Assembly (NCBI RefSeq): GCF_031877795.1
Contig: NC_133942.1
Span: forward strand, 4,278,001-4,342,000
Direction: 5' to 3'
DNA from: Strix aluco
Taxonomy: Eukaryota > Chordata > Aves > Strigiformes > Strigidae
DNA length: 64,000 nt
Shown: piece by piece, positions 20,615-30,380 of the stretch
Layout: each line of letters starts with the position of its first letter
Position numbering within the stretch: position 1 is the first letter of the stretch
Notes under the pieces: generated by a model
Database searches by the model: none
Seen by the model: only the letters and a program-made list of their open reading frames with translations
What the model was told of the DNA's origin: nothing
Position numbers and translations under genes: made by a program

Positions 20615-21142
20615 GGGCCTGTGACCCTGTGGAGAGGAGCTCATGCTGGAGCAGTTTGTGAAGAACTGCAGCCCCCGGGAAGGACCCACGTTGGAGAAGT
20701 GGGTGGAAGACAGTCTCCCGTGGGTGGGAGCCCAGGCTGGAGCAGGGGAAGAGTGTGAGGAGGAAGAAGCAGCAGAGACAACGTGTGATGAAATGACCAC
20801 AACCCCCATTCCCCATCCCCCTGAGCTGCTCAGGGGGAGGAGGTGGAGTAACTGGGAGTGAAGTTGATCCCAGGATGAAGGGAGGGGTGGGGGGAAGGTG
20901 TTTTAAGATTTGTTCTTATTTGTCATTATCCTACTCTGATTTGATTGGCAATAAATGAAATTAATTTCCCGGAGTTGAGTCTGGTTTGCCCGTGACGGCA
21001 ACTGCTGAGTGACCTCCCTGTCCTTATCTCGACCCACGAGCCTTTCATCACAGTTTCCTCCTCTCTCCTTGTCCCGCTGAGGAGGGGGAATGCCAGAGCT
21101 GCTGGGTGGGTACCTGGCAGCAGACCAAGGTCAACCCACCAC
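20615..21142 (+). mobile_element. Probable solitary LTR of an avian endogenous retrovirus (fossil)
   Basis: The block begins near TGTGACCCTGTGGAGAGGAG, carries an internal AATAAA at about 20,950 and ends at CAACCCACCACA, which fits a TG...CA terminal repeat of about 530 bases. I recognise the stretch around CCCGTGACGGCAACTG as part of an interspersed repeat common in bird genomes. No internal retroviral region is present beside it. The family (ERVL or ERVK type) is not resolved, and a non-LTR origin is possible. It has no coding capacity and looks old to intermediate in age. Confidence 0.45.
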
Positions 21143-21699
21143 AACTCTATTCTGGTGCATGTTGTCAGATATGTGACATATATATGATGCATTCAGTATT
21201 GTATTCTATTATTTAACCTCATTGTAGTTATTTCTGTTGTTATTATGATTCTTTACAGGTAATTATTGATATTGGCAGATAGTTCAGTGATTAGGTTTCT
21301 TTGCAGCTCGCAAGCTCCAAGACAGTGGTTACCAGTCAGGCAGCTCTCGCCCCGTCCCGCAGCAGTGAGGCACAGAGGGAAAACGGGCACATATCAAGCA
21401 GAAGAAATTAATAAAGCATCTAACAAATGGACGGCAATTAAGCTTCAGCAAGCAGAAGGGATCCATCCCCCCCAAAAACAGGTCTTGCCCTGGGGCGAGG
21501 CGTTGGGGTACGCGGGTCAGCGCCGAGGCTCCTCTGTGGGTCGGGGGGGATTGTCCTCGGTGGGAGGCAGCGGCCGCAACCCCTCATATCACATGGTGTC
21601 ACTGCAACGCCGAGGGGAGGGGATGGGCTGCAGGTGGCCTGGAAAGCAGGGGACATTCCCCCGACCCCCTGCCCTTCCCTTCCCTCCCCGTGTGGCTGG

Positions 21700-22440
21700 G
21701 TCCCCCACCAGTGCTGGCAGCCAGAGCCCAGCCCTCCTGGGGACCCCAAAGGCCTCCCAGAACCCCAGCCCCCTTTGGAGTTCCTAGCCCTCTCTGGGGA
21801 CCCCGCAGGGTTCCCAGGGACCCCAGCCCTATCTGGGGGCTCCAGCTGTCCCAGAGACCCCAACCCTCCCGAGGATCCTAGCCCGTTTTGGGGACCCCAG
21901 CCCTCCCAGGGAACCCAGCCCTCCCAGACCCCACAGCCCTCTTAGAGCACCCCAGCCCTCCTGGGGACCCCACAGACCTCATGGGAACCGCAACCCTCCT
22001 GGGGATGCCTCCCTCCCAGGGATCCCACTGCCCTCTTGGGGACCCCACAGTCCTCCCAGGACCCCACAGTCCTCCCAGAGGAACCCATCCCTCTTTGGGC
22101 ACCCCAGCCCTATATGGTGACTCAGCCCTCCCTTGGATCCCAGAACCCCCACAGGGACCCAACCATCCTGAGCACTCCAGCCCTCCGGGGGACCCACAGC
22201 CCTCCCAGTTACACCAGCCCGCTTGGTGACCAGAGCCCTCCTGAAGACCCCAGCCTTCCTAAGGACCCCAGTCCTCTTGGGCACCCCAACTTTCATGGAG
22301 ATCCCAGTCCTCTTGGGGACCTTGCATCCCTCCCAGGGACCCCACCCCTCCGGGAGACACCAGCCCTTTTTGGGGACCCCACAACCTTCCCAGGGACCCC
22401 ACAGCCCTGCTGGGGAGGGCTGCTGCTGGGGATACTCACA
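21700..22440. repeat. CAGCCCTCCCAGGGACCCCA minisatellite
   Basis: Diverged units of about 20-30 bases (AGCCCTCCTGGGGACCCCA and variants) lie just 3' of the last recognisable exon of LRAT gene A. They hide where that gene ends. Confidence 0.85.
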
Positions 22441-23573
22441 GCCCCACAGACACCTTCTGTTTCAATTTGGACCTGCAAAGGAAAGCTGTCCATGCATGGG
22501 GGGCTTGGCTGTCCCCACCGCTGTCCCCACCGCCCATGGGCCAGCCCCAGGGGAATGGGGTCAGGATGCAAACGCAGGGCTGGCTGTGGGTGCAGGAGCC
22601 ATCCCACCGTGGCCGTGATACCCAGCTCTGTGCTCACCAGTTCTTTGTAGAAGGGCACCAAGTCCAGAAGGTGGAGGGCAAAGTGGATGCAGTTGTTCTT
22701 GCAGAAGTCATACTTGGCTTCGCTGTTCATCGCCTCTCTGACTTTACTATAGAAGTAATTGAGGTTAATCCTGCCGTTTTTCCGGTAAATCCAGCATTTC
22801 CCTCTCTTCTTTTTCATGGCTTTGAAGCCTTCCTTGGTGATCTGACCATCGCTCTTCTTACTCTCTGTATCTGGAAAACCGAGATTCGCCCATTGCCCTG
22901 GTGCAGCTGCCTTTCAGCCACTGCCAGGTCCCAAAGGTGAGCAGGGGGTCGGGTGCTTACTCTGGAAGTGTATGACCTCTCCTTTCCCACAGTAGACAGC
23001 CGCGTGTCTGAAACTTCTGCTGGCACCAGAGCTGGTGTCCATGGGGAAGAGCACGATGTCCCCAGGCTGCAACTCACTCTCCTGCACCTCCCTGAAGACC
23101 TCCCCATACCAATCAACACTCTTGAACAGCAGAAACTCGATCGTCTCCTTCAACCTTTTCTAACGGTGCCGGGGAGGGAAGGTGAGGAGGCAGCAGAACC
23201 AGCCCCATCACCCCCCAACACCCCCCGAGCCCCCACGCTGCCAGTGGAGGTCTCGCCAAGCTCCTACTTACACAGCTGCTTGATGTCTGCAAGGAGAGAG
23301 GAACAGAAATGTGGGGTCAGCGCTGTGCTCGTGCCGTGCTGCCCATGTGCGGAGGACAGGGTCCCACCCTGCCATCACACCCTGCCCGTGATGGCTCCTG
23401 TCAAGCCCAAGGGCTTGGCTCGGGCAGAAGTCACCTGTCCTTCCCAACTTCTCTGAGCTAGGGACATCCCAGGACAAGCCCCTTCATTGCCTCAGCCCCG
23501 TCCTGGAGTGATGGTGGTGCAGGCAGCTGCCTGCAAATGTGTGTGAAGGTGGGAGCATCCTTACCTGGCCCAT
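22440..23573 (-). CDS. LRAT/PLAAT-like domain protein, gene A (3' end unresolved)
   Basis: Predicted LRAT/HRASLS-type acyltransferase. Exons in frame: 23573-23565 (ATGGGCCAG), 23286-23272 (15 nt), 23159-22961, 22870-22638, and a probable 33-nt exon 22472-22440. The N-terminus reads MGQTSSSCKRLKETIEF, which fits an N-myristoylation signal with an adjacent palmitoylatable Cys8, suggesting membrane anchoring (inference). Core motifs are PGDIVLFP at residues 40-47, His60 in FRHAAVY, His72 in VIHF and Cys135 in NNCIHF: the same spacing between the two histidines as gene B. A basic stretch, KAMKKKRGK, lies between the domain halves. No stop codon is placed: after the 33-nt exon the sequence becomes minisatellite. 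If the donor at 22638 is not used, the frame runs on about 115 codons to 22,293. Gene A and gene B are clearly diverged paralogues. Confidence 0.7.
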
Positions 23574-24299
23574 TAGCAGTGATGTCCCTGGGACAGAGCT
23601 GGGCTGCCGGCACCTCCACCAAGGGCTGTGGGAAATGCAGCTGGGATGGCTCCTGCTGCGGTCAGCCCTGACCTCACATCCTTCCTGACGCACTTGAGAG
23701 GCAGGAAAAGGCTGAAAGCAAAACCAAAAGCAGCACAAAGTCCAGGAAATCCCCAGATGGGTTTTTGCACCTCTTAAAGCTGGGGTTCATTTGCTAATTC
23801 CACCTGAAATGTTAAGTTTGGGAACTGAGGGAGGTGAGGGGGCAGATGCTGGAAATGCTCTTGAGGCAGAGGAGCTGCAGGACATCTCCAAAAGTGTGTG
23901 TCATGCTGCGACCTCCCACCCACCTGCAGGAGTCCTTCCTCCAGCCCCAGCCTGGACCCAGGATTGACCCCTGCGGTCCACCACCCGTGACTGGCCTCCA
24001 ACCAGAGCTGGTCCAGCCCTTTGGCCAGTTTTAAACCAGCAGCCCAGGGAGTATTTATTGTGATGGTTGAAATTTGTCACCGGCAACGAAAGAGGCATCT
24101 GTTTATCTCAGGAGGCCACAGGAAGCAAAGAGTGGCTGCACCGTTTGAGGGTCGCAGGCAGGCAGGGTGGGGGGTGGGTGGGGCTGACATTGCTTACTGG
24201 TGGCTTCGGGGAAAGGAGCTTCTGGGAAAAGGAAAATGAAAGTGAAAACAACACAAATCAAACAGGCTTGGGACAGGCTCTTGGTGCAACCGTTAAGCG

Positions 24300-24305
24300 T
24301 TTATT
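24300..24305 (-). terminator. AATAAA signal overlapping the stop codon, gene B copy 2
   Basis: Same arrangement as in copy 1: the TAA stop (24303-24301) lies within AATAAA, so the reading frame ends inside its own polyadenylation signal. Confidence 0.65.
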
Positions 24306-25986
24306 GCCGCACAAGAGGGATGCCAAAGGTGTCGGCGCAACGCTGGTCCCTTGGCGAAGGATGACCCAGCCCTGCGCGTCCCCCGGGCACATCACCGCCT
24401 CCATCACTGCAGCGCTGGGGACACCTGGGAGAGAAGCTGGGCTGTGGTGACGCTCGGCCGGAGCGGGCGTCGGGGTGCCCCGGAGTGGTGGCACCCGCTA
24501 TGGCGGTGGCACCCACCATGGCGCCGGCAAATTGTCCCAGGCCCAGCAGGGAGAGGGCGAAGTGGACGCAGTTGCAGGTGACGGCGTCGTACTCCAGCGC
24601 CTGGTCCATGGCCGCCCGGATGCGGCGCTGCAGGGCGGCTGCGTCCAGCCCTCCCTTCCTGCGCAGCACCTTGGCCGGGCCCCGCGTCCGCAGGAGGTGG
24701 CTCTTGCCGTGCTTGGCCACGATCCCTGATGGGGACGTCCCTGAGCTGCCTGCGGGGCGGAGGGGATGCTGTACCCGATCTCCCTTCCACGGGGACGCCC
24801 TCGCACCGTAACCACCCCCTGGGGCTCACCTTCCAGGTGGATGATCTCCCCGTCACCGCAGTAGATGCCGGCGTGGGTGCCCCACCAGCCGGGACCGCCT
24901 GAGGCCAGCGGGAAGAGGAAGAGATCGCCGGGCTGGGGCTCAGCCGCCCCATTGGGGACCACGTCGAAGTGCTGGCCCAGCAGCCCCTCGCAGAGGAAGA
25001 ACGCCGCCGTGCTCGCTGCCCCGGCCACCGCCTGGGGACCCATCTGTGTTTCAGGGCCAGCGGTGCCCCGGGGACACCGGCAGCGTCACTGACCCGCTGG
25101 CTCATGCCCCATGCCCGGTGGCTTGGGCACAGCTTGATTCTCCATGGATGGGGAAACCCTCTGAGAAGGGGACATCTCCTCTAGGTGCTGAGCACCCACG
25201 GGTGCTGAGGAAAAGGCAGCGTGTGCCGGATTTGGCCCTGCTGGGCCAGGGGTGAGACGGGGGGTGCGGGGCACAGAGGGGACGCCAGCACGTACCTGCC
25301 TGGAGCTGCTCACCTGGAGGGACAAAGAGCCGGCGTCAGCCCTGGTGGCGTTGGGGAGATGGGACCCAAGGCACCAGTGTCATGGCTCAGCCCATGCCTG
25401 GACTGCTGTCATCCCCCTGCCCGAGCCCCTGGCATGGATCCCTGTGTCAGCACCCCCAAACCTGTCGCACCCAGGAGCCCAGCCATCGCCAGAGCTGTTG
25501 AAATGGCCTGTCCGGGGGACACAGGGTCTGCACCAGGGTGCTCACCTGTGGGGAGAGGGGACAGAGCCAGCCTGGGACCCAGCCTCTGCTGGCACCCATC
25601 CCCTGCTGGCACCTGCCCCTGCTGGCACTCACCCCTGGTAGCACCCACCCTGGTACCAGCCCATCCCCTGCTGGCACCCACCCCTGCTGGCACCCACCCT
25701 TGCCAGCACCCACCCTTGCTAGGACCCTGCCACGCTAGCATCCACCCTTGCTAACATCCCCCTTTTCCAGCACCCCCCCTTTTTAGCACCCCCCCTTTCT
25801 AGCACCCATCCCCAGCCCGCTGCATCTTCCCAGCACCCCCACTCCCCCGGCACCCCCAGACTCAGCACTGGGCAGGTCCCAGCCATGCATTCCATGTGCG
25901 CCGGTTGCTACCGCAGTGGGGTGGGGCCACCTGGGTGCAGGTGTCCTCAGTGCTGGCTCCCCCTTTACCTGGGTGAGGAGGTTCAT
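24301..25986 (-). CDS. LRAT/PLAAT-like domain protein, gene B copy 2
   Basis: Near-identical sister of the gene at 17,451-19,073. Exons: 25986-25969 (MNLLTQ), 25313-25296 (VSSSRQ), 25043-24830, 24749-24301; 699 nt, 232 aa. All junctions are GT-AG, including the first intron, whose donor is CAG|GTAAAG here. The catalytic pattern is His69, His81 and Cys144 (NCVHF). The C-terminal exon joins at the upstream of two nearby AGs (CCGCAG|GCAGCTC), the only one that keeps the NCVHF frame. The protein should be a small LRAT-fold thiol enzyme acting on lipid acyl chains, as other PLAAT/LRAT members do; substrate and location are unknown. It lies about 700 bases upstream of gene A on the same strand. Confidence 0.8.
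25580..25810. repeat. CTGGCACCCACCC minisatellite, copy 2
   Basis: Counterpart of the array at 18,700-18,900, expanded by several about 15-bp units. Confidence 0.75.
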
Positions 25987-26899
25987 CTGCAAGGAGAAAA
26001 CACAATGTCCAGAGAGCTGGGGACATTGGGCTGTGCCCAGCCCCACCTCGGGGACCTCTCTGTCCCCAAACGGTTGCAGTGTCGCATTGCTCTGCTGAAA
26101 CCCAAGCCACGGCCTCGGGCACTGTGCCAGCCCTGCTGCTTGTGCTGTGCCCAGCTCCCTCACCTTGGGGATGCCTCCGGGGTCCCCTCACTCCACGGTG
26201 CTCCCCAAGCAGCTTCTGCTCCACAGGTGGCCGTGGGGTAGGACCTAAACCCACCCCAGCAAGCACTGCGGTGGCTTTTGGCACCCACACATCCTCTGGT
26301 GTCAGGGAATGTGCCCGGACCACACCGACCGGCCCTGCCGTGGCACTGAGCCCATTCTGCAGGGCCAGTCCCAGGGGGACAAACACAATCTAGTGTGACA
26401 TTTCATCAATGAACCCCTTGGGTGACCTCAAAGAAATCACAAAACGGCCCTATGTCCACAATGCGCTGATAGCCATTGGCCACCAGGCTGGTGTCAAAAC
26501 ACCTTTTGGTGCCAAAAGGTCTCTTGCCCTGTCGGTGGCCCAAGGGACTGTCACCAACCTCTCTGCAGCCCTGTGTCCCTGGGGCAGTACATGCCTGGGG
26601 TCAGCTCCAGAGCTACATTAAACTTTAATCCTTGCATGGGAAGGGCAGCGGGGGGAGGGAGGGCGGTCAGCAAAGGCTTTAGCAGGGCTTGGGGCAGGTG
26701 ACGTGGGAGCTGTCACCCTCTGTCATCAGGCAACCTCCACAGCATCATTTATCAGTGAGCCTCTAATAAACAAGCGCTAATTACAGCTGAAACTGGAGCC
26801 TTGTCTGGATGAGGCTCAGCGCAGGGCAGCTGCATTAACCCTTCCCAGCCACCTCCAGTCCCACAGCCACCTTGTACTGTCCCAGACCTTCGTGTCTTC

Positions 26900-27860
26900 T
26901 TCTGGTTGCTCTTGTCCCCTTCTATTCCCCACCATGCTCTCCTGGTCCCTGTTGTCCCATCCTGATGTACCCTCTGGTTCTCACCACCCCCTTCTGGTCC
27001 CTAGTGTCCCCTCCTAGTCTCCACCATCCCCTCCTGGTGCACTAGATGCTTCTGGGCTCCATCATCATCTCCTGGTCCTCATCATCCCTCTAGGTTCCCT
27101 TGGCCCTTCTTTGTCAGCATTATCCTCTCACAGTCCCCATCATCCCCTCCCAGTTCCTATCCTCCCCTCCTGATCCCTATCTTCCCCTCCTGGTCCCCAT
27201 CAGCCCATCCCAGTCCTCACTATCCCCTCATGATCCCCATCTGTCACTGCCCCCTCCTGATTCCCATCACACGCTCTTGGACCCCATCATCCCCATGTGG
27301 TCCCTATTGTCCTCTCCTGCTTTACATAATTCCCTCCTGGTCCCTGCTGTCACCTCCTGATCTGCACCATCCATCATTGTCTCCTACTCACTATAAAAAC
27401 ATCCAGGTTCCCATTGTCCCCTTGTCCCCTCCTGATCCTCATAATCCCCTCTCAGTCCCCATCATCTCCTCCTGGTCCCCATCATCCCCTCCTGATTCTT
27501 GTCCTCTCCTGGTCCCCACCATCTCTTCCTGGTCTCCATCATCCCCTTCTGGTTCCCAATCATCCTTGTCTCCATCATCTCCTCCTCAATCCAAATCATT
27601 CCATCCTGGTCTCCACCATCTCCTCCTAGTCCCCATCACCCACTCCTGATCCTTGTTGTCCCCTCCTGGTCCCCATTGACTCCTCCTGGTCTCCATCATC
27701 CCCTCCTTGTCCCCACTATCTCCCCTTGATCCCTGTTGTCTCCTCCTGGTCCCCACCATCTCCTCCTGGTCCCCACCATCCCTTCCTGGTCCCCATCATC
27801 CCTTCCTGGTCCCCGCCATCCCTTCCTGGTCTCCACCATCCCCTCCTGGTCCCACCACCT
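26900..27860. repeat. Pyrimidine-rich minisatellite CCTCCTGGTCCCCATCATCC
   Basis: Nearly 1 kb of about 20-bp units, all pyrimidine-rich on the plus strand, so it is a long polypurine/polypyrimidine tract. The units are most regular near 27,740-27,850 and more diverged to the left. Confidence 0.9.
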
Positions 27861-28044
27861 CATGTCATCACTGGCAAGATCAGGGCTGCCAGGACAATGG
27901 TGCCTCCCTGGGGCACATGATGTCCCCAACTGAGCTGTCTCCTGGCCAGGGCACATCCGCCAGCTCCCCAGGGCTGGTGGGATTAGGGCGGTTGGAGCCT
28001 TGGGGCTGCTCCTGACCACAGGCTTCAAGCCCATCACCAGCATC

Positions 28045-30200
28045 TTTGGGTAATTAGTAAATTAGTAATTAAATGCTCTCTGCCTGCTGGTGGGGGGAAG
28101 GGGGGCAGATCCCAAGGTTTTAGGCTGGGTAATCCTGTGGCATCTGCCCCAGCGTCTGTCACTGAGCCGAGTCACGACCCCGCCGCAGGCTTTAATGTTT
28201 GCTCCTTCACCCCCACCCCACCACCTGCAGCACCTCGGCCGTGGCATTGGGCCTGCTCAGGGCACTTCCCAAAAATGGGTGAGGTCAAGTCTCCCTGGGT
28301 GCCTGGGTTGGGTGCTCATGGGGTGCTCAGCCCCAGGAGGGTGATGGGGTGCTGCTCCATGGGGACCCCACCCTGGGGACAACACCCAGCTGGGTGTAAT
28401 GGAGAAATGGGGTGGGAAACCGTATTTTTGTAATTAATGGCTTTCCTGGGCATGCTGATGATTGGCCAGCAGCAGATGGTTGGCCTGGCTAATCCCCCTC
28501 CCAAATCCCTGCTCTGGAGCTGGCTTTTACCCGATGGTGAGGAGGGGACGGGCAAATTAGCCCACTCAGTGTGTATCGCCATGCTGGCCACTCCCCAGCA
28601 TCCCCTGGCACCGGGCGCCCAGGTCCCCATGTCACCTATGGGTGGGCTGGCACCCTGGGGTGCGGGTGCTCCCAGTGCCCCCAGATTGGGCACCAGGGGT
28701 TGTTTCACTCATGGGTGAAGCTCTGCTGAAGGGTCTGGAGGTACCTAAGCTGCGGGCAAGGGACGGGCAGGGCGAGGTGACAGCTTGCTCCTGCCGCATT
28801 AGCCCAGCGTCATAATTCTGCTGAGGGAGGAGGATGGCCGCTGCCGCAGATGGCGGCTGTCAGAGATCTGGGTCAGGGTGGGGGCCTGCTGCGGGATGGG
28901 GGGCTGTGGGTTGGGACAGGCCACCCCGGGGGAGACGGGAGGTCCTGGGGGTGAAGGGGTGCTGCAGGCAGGGGTGATGGAGCCATGCTGTGGGTAAGAT
29001 AATGGAGCCATGCTGCAGGCAAGGATGTTGGAGCCATGCTGCAGGCAGGGGAGGATGGAGCCATGCTGCAAGCAGGCAGGATGGTAGAGATATGTTGCAA
29101 GCTGGGTGATGGAGCCATGCTGGAGGCAGGATGATAGAGGCATGCTGCAGGCAGGGGAGGATGGAGTGACGCTGCAGGCAGGGGAGGATGGAGTGACGCT
29201 GCGGGCAGAGGAGGGTGGAAGCAGGTGGTAGGCAGGATGATGGAGCAGTGCTGCAGGCAGCAGGGATGGAGCCACGCATCAGGCAGGATGATGATGCCAT
29301 GCAGCAGGCAGGGATGATGGAGGGGTGACCCCCAGCCCTCGGATCCACTGATGTCACTGTTGCCAGCCCTCAGCCAGGGACCTGCTGCCAGTGCCTGTCC
29401 CCTGGGACAACTCCTCCAGAGCCACAGACGGCAGCAACAACCCTGGGGCCGCAGGCTGAACCCCCCCCCTCCCCCCCCCTCCTGGGAGTGACACAAGGGT
29501 CTGGGGACCCCCCCGGACACAGCCTGGCCCATCCCTGGATACAACCCAGGCCAGGTGACGGTGGCCACCCACCATCCTCCTGAGCTGGGCAGAGGGGGTT
29601 TAGCGGCTAAAGCCCTCAAATCCCAAATTGTGCTGCCCTGTCATGGTGAGGGTTTAGCAGCAGTTGCGTAACCCCGGGGGCCACCTGGCCCCCACCCGCT
29701 GCAGTGTCAGCAGCCCCGGCCTGACACCTCCGGGGGCCCCCACATTCCCCTGGGAGGGGAACCTGAGGCATGGAGGAGCCCCACCGAGCATCCCTCCTCC
29801 CCTTGCCATCAGGGCTGGTAATTAATTGCTTGGGGGCAGGGAAATTACCCCCCTTAATTACCACTTTTCGTTATTCCCCTCTAACCGCCTTAGTGAAGAG
29901 CTTATGTGCTTATAGGACCTGGTGGGTCCCAAGGTGGGGGACACATATGGGGGTCCCTACCTCAAGCCCCATCTCCCACCTCCACTGCAATCTCAGCCTT
30001 GCAATGCTGGGGGTGGGGTACAGGCGGTGACAGGGTGACACCCCCATGGTGGCCTGCGGCAGCGCGCCAGGGGCAGGGAGTAGGCTTGGGTGTCGTGGGG
30101 TTTAGGGTTACAGGGCTGGGGCTCAGCACCTTTTTAATTCTTCATCGCGTGGCTGATTGATCCCCCCCCCGCCCTGCGCAGACACTAAAGATTAAGAGGG
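28045..30200 (+). promoter_or_regulatory. Candidate photoreceptor cis-regulatory region upstream of NR2E3
   Basis: Homeodomain-type sites cluster in the unique sequence 0.2-2.3 kb upstream of NR2E3 exon 1: TAATTA around 28,051-28,073, TAATCC at 28,130-28,135, TAATTAAT at 28,431-28,438, TAATCC at 28,490-28,495, TAATTAATTG at about 29,819, TTAATTA at about 29,854 and AGATTAAG at about 30,190. TAATCC/GGATTA is the CRX/OTX2 core and TAATTA the RAX/VSX/PAX-type core. CRX is known to act upstream of NR2E3. Enhancer activity is inferred. Confidence 0.35.
28960..29330. repeat. ATGGAGCCATGCTGCAGGCA minisatellite
   Basis: About ten to twelve units of roughly 30 bases (GGATGATGGAGCCATGCTGC and variants), upstream of NR2E3. 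Confidence 0.85.
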
Positions 30201-30380
30201 TGACAAAGAGGCGGCTGCTTACACAGCGCCTGCCACTAAGCTGCCTTGAAGAGAGCAAGGCAAGAGCCCTGCTGCCCGCAGAGCTGCTGGAGCACCCACC
30301 ACCTCACCAGACCCCGGGACACCCACTGCGGTGGATCCAGAGGGAGGGGAGAGGGAAAGGTTGGGAACGTCGGGTACGGG

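Larger units (their letters stand above)
21250..26110. repeat. Segmental duplication, copy 2 (LRAT cluster)
   Basis: This is the fuller copy of the block at 15,850-19,210. It contains LRAT gene A with its catalytic exon and gene B. The segment at about 21,600-23,035 has no counterpart in copy 1. The strongest identity with copy 1 runs from 23,151 to 25,580. Confidence 0.9.
26110..30380. other. Gene-free interval between LRAT cluster and NR2E3
   Basis: No coding exon or RNA gene can be supported. The interval holds two minisatellites (26,900-27,860 and 28,960-29,330) and, between and after them, unique sequence with clustered TAATTA and TAATCC motifs. The long open frames come from the tandem arrays. 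Confidence 0.6.

Noticed and set aside
21634-22650. Pro-rich plus-strand frames of 100-200 codons
   Set aside because: Produced by the AGCCCTCCCAGGGACCCC minisatellite, antisense to LRAT gene A; no domain.
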